A stretch of 64,000 bases of DNA, taken from positions 620,001-684,000 of the forward strand of contig NZ_BQID01000002.1 in NCBI RefSeq assembly GCF_021602345.1. The letters are read 5' to 3'. A program made the translations under genes and the position numbers. Source of the stretch: Pseudomonas pharyngis. GTDB lineage: Bacteria > Pseudomonadota > Gammaproteobacteria > Pseudomonadales > Pseudomonadaceae. The notes under the pieces were generated by a model. It searched no databases. It was not told the origin of the DNA and saw nothing but the letters and a program-made list of their open reading frames with translations. Of the stretch, positions 62,018-64,000 are shown piece after piece (within the stretch, counting starts at the first letter, position 1; every line of letters starts with the position of its first letter).

Positions 62018-62604
62018 GCGATTCGTTCCAGCTCGACAAGCAGACGGCCGATGCCGTGTATGGGAAGTATGTAATCCGGTTGATGCGTTTTCAGTGCCGC
62101 GCGAGGCATGGTATCGACCTGTGCGTCATCCGGATCCTGCACGACGGTCAGGCCGCCCCGGCGTTTGACCTGGGCCAGGCCTCGCGCGCCATCGTGGTTG
62201 GCGCCGGTCAGCAGCACGGCGGCCAGCGCCGGCCCGTAGGCATCAGCGGCGGATTCGAACAGGAAATCGATCGAAGGCCGCGAATGATGCAAACGGTCTT
62301 CAAGGCTCAGCGACAGGCTGCGATCCTGCTCCACCGACAGGTGATAACCCGGCGTGGCGAAATACACGGTGCCGGGCATGATGTCCTGTTTGTCGATGGC
62401 TTCAGCGACCGGCAGCGCCAGCCGCCGGGCGAATACCTCGACGAGCTGACTGCGACGCTCTTCCGGCAGATGCAGCACAATGATGATCGGCAGCCCGAAC
62501 CCGGCCCGCAGCGAACCAAGCAAGGTCAGCAACGCCTCGACGCCACCGGCGGAAGCTCCGACCACAATCGCCTCGACCCGAGGCAAATCCGCGGCACTGT
62601 TCAT
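62011..62604 (-). CDS. CheB-like methylesterase without receiver
   Basis: The 197-residue protein is a stand-alone CheB catalytic domain. It has EAIVVGASAGGVEALL (active-site Ser in GASAGG), IIIVLHLPEERRS (catalytic His) and the final AVLLTGANHDGARGLAQVKRRGG, where the acidic triad member would lie. The usual N-terminal receiver is absent. It likely removes methyl groups from a receptor-like hybrid kinase set by the adjacent CheR-like enzyme. The start ATG at 62604 overlaps the CheR stop. Confidence 0.9.
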   Translation of the reverse strand: MNSAADLPRVEAIVVGASAGGVEALLTLLGSLRAGFGLPIIIVLHLPEERRSQLVEVFARRLALPVAEAIDKQDIMPGTVYFATPGYHLSVEQDRSLSLSLEDRLHHSRPSIDFLFESAADAYGPALAAVLLTGANHDGARGLAQVKRRGGLTVVQDPDDAQVDTMPRAALKTHQPDYILPIHGIGRLLVELERIAC

Positions 62605-63434
62605 GATTTGCGGTAGATCCGTTCTTGTTTCACCAGGGGTTCGAACTGGTTGGCATAGCCTGAGAAGTCGAGGGTTTCCTTGCTGCCCAGCACCAGGAAT
62701 CCACGGTGACACAACGATTCATGGAACAACCCGAAAGCTCGATCCTGAAGCTTTTTATTGAAGTAAATCAATACGTTACGACATGAAATTAATTGAGTTT
62801 CGGAGAATACGCTATCGGTCGCCAGGCTGTGATCGGCGAACGTTACGTTCTCACACAGGCTCTTGTCGAAAATCGCGTAGCCATAGGCCGCAGTGTAGTA
62901 GTCGGCGAACGAACGCTGGCCGCCTGCCTGCTGATAGTTGGCGGTGTAGGCGCGCACGTTTTCCATCGAAAAGATCCCTTGCTTGGCCTTGTCCAGCGAG
63001 CGCGGGTTGATGTCGGTGGCGTAGATGATCGTACGATCAAGCAGGCCTTCTTCGCGCAGCAGGATCGCCATCGAGTAGACCTCCTCGCCGGTACTGCAAC
63101 CGGCGATCCAGATCTTGATCGACGGATAAGTCTTGAGCAGCGGCACCACTTCCTGACGGATTGCCAGGAAGTGCGATGGATCGCGGAACATCTCGCTGAC
63201 CGGGATCGTCAGCAATTGCAGCAACTGCATGAACGCCGTCGGGTCATGCAGGACTTTCTCCTGCAAGGCCGAGATGGTCGCGCACTCGAACTGGCTCAAC
63301 GCATGTTGCACACGGCGTTTGATCGAGGCGCCGGAGTAATCGCGAAAATCGTAGCTGTACTTGAGATAAATCGCTTCGATCAGCAACCGCAGTTCGATTT
63401 CACTGTTCCGCTCAACGGAATTACTACGTTCCAC
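62601..63434 (-). CDS. CheR-like protein methyltransferase
   Basis: The 277-residue protein has an N-terminal CheR_N helical region (LLIEAIYLKYSYDFRDYSGA, about 12-90) and a SAM-binding domain with IWIAGCSTGEEVYSMAILL and YATDINPRSLDKAKQGIF. The conserved LISCRNVLIYFN and FLVLGSKETL complete it. It has no TPR tail. I place the start at the GTG sharing its G with the TAG of the kinase gene (TAGTG); a GTG 27 bases upstream would also read. It works with the CheB-like gene next to it. Confidence 0.9.
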   Translation of the reverse strand: MERSNSVERNSEIELRLLIEAIYLKYSYDFRDYSGASIKRRVQHALSQFECATISALQEKVLHDPTAFMQLLQLLTIPVSEMFRDPSHFLAIRQEVVPLLKTYPSIKIWIAGCSTGEEVYSMAILLREEGLLDRTIIYATDINPRSLDKAKQGIFSMENVRAYTANYQQAGGQRSFADYYTAAYGYAIFDKSLCENVTFADHSLATDSVFSETQLISCRNVLIYFNKKLQDRAFGLFHESLCHRGFLVLGSKETLDFSGYANQFEPLVKQERIYRKS

Positions 63435-64000
63435 TAAATGCGTTCCATCTTGGGTAACCACACGCGAATCAGCGAGAACAGACGATCCAGGTCGATAGGC
63501 TTGGCCAGGTAATCATTAGCACCCGCCTGCAGGCAGCGCTCCTGATCGTCCTTCATGGCCTTGGCCGTCACCGCGATGATCGGCAACTTGCGCCAGCGCG
63601 GATCCTTGCGGATTTCGATGGTGGCTTCAAAACCATCCATCTCCGGCATCATCACGTCCATCAGCACCAGGTCGATGTCCTCGACTTCATTCAGTTTTTC
63701 AATCGCTTCGCGGCCGTTACGGCCGATCACCACAACGGCACCCTTGGTTTCCAGCGCGCTGGTCAGGGCGAATATGTTGCGTACATCGTCGTCCACCAGC
63801 AGCACCTTGCGTCCTTCGAAGACCTTGTCGCGGCTGCGGGCGGTCTTGAGCATCTTCTGCCGTTCATGGGACAACTGCGATTCGACTTTGTGCAGAAAGA
63901 GTGTGACCTCGTCCAGCAGACGTTCCGGCGAGCGTGCGCCCTTGATGATGATCGAACGCGAATACTTGCGTAGTTCGGCTTCTTCGTCGCGGGTCAGATT
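63434..64000 (-). CDS. Hybrid sensor kinase/receiver protein, C-terminal part (partial at window edge)
   Basis: This is an open frame of 188 residues to the window edge. It includes NLTRDEEAELRKYSRSIIIK (linker before the last receiver) and a receiver with VLLVDDDVRNIFALTSALET, LMDVMMPEMDGFEAT, AVTAKAMKDDQERC and YLAKPIDLD. These phrases are typical of the last receiver of large hybrid kinases. The N-terminal sensor, kinase and earlier receiver domains lie outside the window. Its stop overlaps the CheR-like gene. Confidence 0.85.
   Translation of the reverse strand, partial: NLTRDEEAELRKYSRSIIIKGARSPERLLDEVTLFLHKVESQLSHERQKMLKTARSRDKVFEGRKVLLVDDDVRNIFALTSALETKGAVVVIGRNGREAIEKLNEVEDIDLVLMDVMMPEMDGFEATIEIRKDPRWRKLPIIAVTAKAMKDDQERCLQAGANDYLAKPIDLDRLFSLIRVWLPKMERI

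Overview
The window reads as Pseudomonas chromosome, most likely the P. fluorescens species complex. The right-hand part carries a complete mexE-mexF-oprN efflux operon whose proteins read like the P. aeruginosa ones, and the left-hand part carries the Pseudomonas type of integrating conjugative element (ICE) with a MobH relaxase. The genus call is inference from gene content, not from a marker gene. I saw no rRNA, no CRISPR and no convincing tRNA.

Layout. (1) 1-12.4 kb: one end of the ICE type IV secretion system (TIGR03758, 03745, 03750, 03746, 03749, 03752, 03751, the VirB4/TraC ATPase, then TIGR03756, 03755, a small membrane protein and a TraG-N protein). Most junctions are ATGA or TAGTG overlaps, so this is one or two tight operons. 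A QslA-like gene and a small XRE regulator sit in the middle. The TIGR03757 gene usually found before TIGR03756 is missing. (2) 12.4-18.0 kb: ICE backbone with cargo: DUF3742, an unrecognised two-gene operon, a hairpin-rich intergenic stretch (oriT or structured-RNA candidate), ArdC antirestriction protein and the TraI/MobH relaxase. (3) 18.0-37.4 kb: an accessory island that looks like a defence island. Module A is an AddB-like nuclease, an AddA/RecB-like helicase-nuclease and a single-HKD phospholipase D-like protein. Next come a 3' scrap of a tyrosine integrase, then module B, a PD-(D/E)XK nuclease plus Ski2-like helicase that looks Hachiman-like. Module C, on the minus strand, is a HEPN protein, a truncated HEPN/RES-N protein, a large SF2 helicase and a DUF4062-like protein. 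The seams hold an inverted-repeat (MITE-like) remnant, a umuC 3' scrap and a tandem 12-mer. (4) 37.5-41.1 kb: a full His-Xaa-Ser system, hxsD-hxsB-hxsC-hxsA, with two radical SAM enzymes and a secreted HxS-repeat protein. (5) 41.2-64 kb: ordinary Pseudomonas chromosome: MFS exporter, AraC regulator, SDR, EamA transporter, LysR regulator, mexEF-oprN, a convergent AaeA/DUF1656/FUSC efflux operon, a TPR protein, and a KaiC-like/histidine kinase/response regulator/CheB/CheR signalling cluster that runs off the right end.

How the parts fit. The ICE genes would build the mating pore (ATPase, lipoprotein, inner-membrane and periplasmic parts) and nick the DNA (TraI), and ArdC would protect incoming DNA. 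The island combines several helicase-nuclease pairs that would be expected to act on foreign or damaged DNA. The best candidates for an undescribed system are the three-gene AddAB-like/PLD operon (18643-25701) and the minus-strand HEPN/helicase/DUF4062 cluster (30412-36561). All function calls come from reading motifs by eye. No database search was run.
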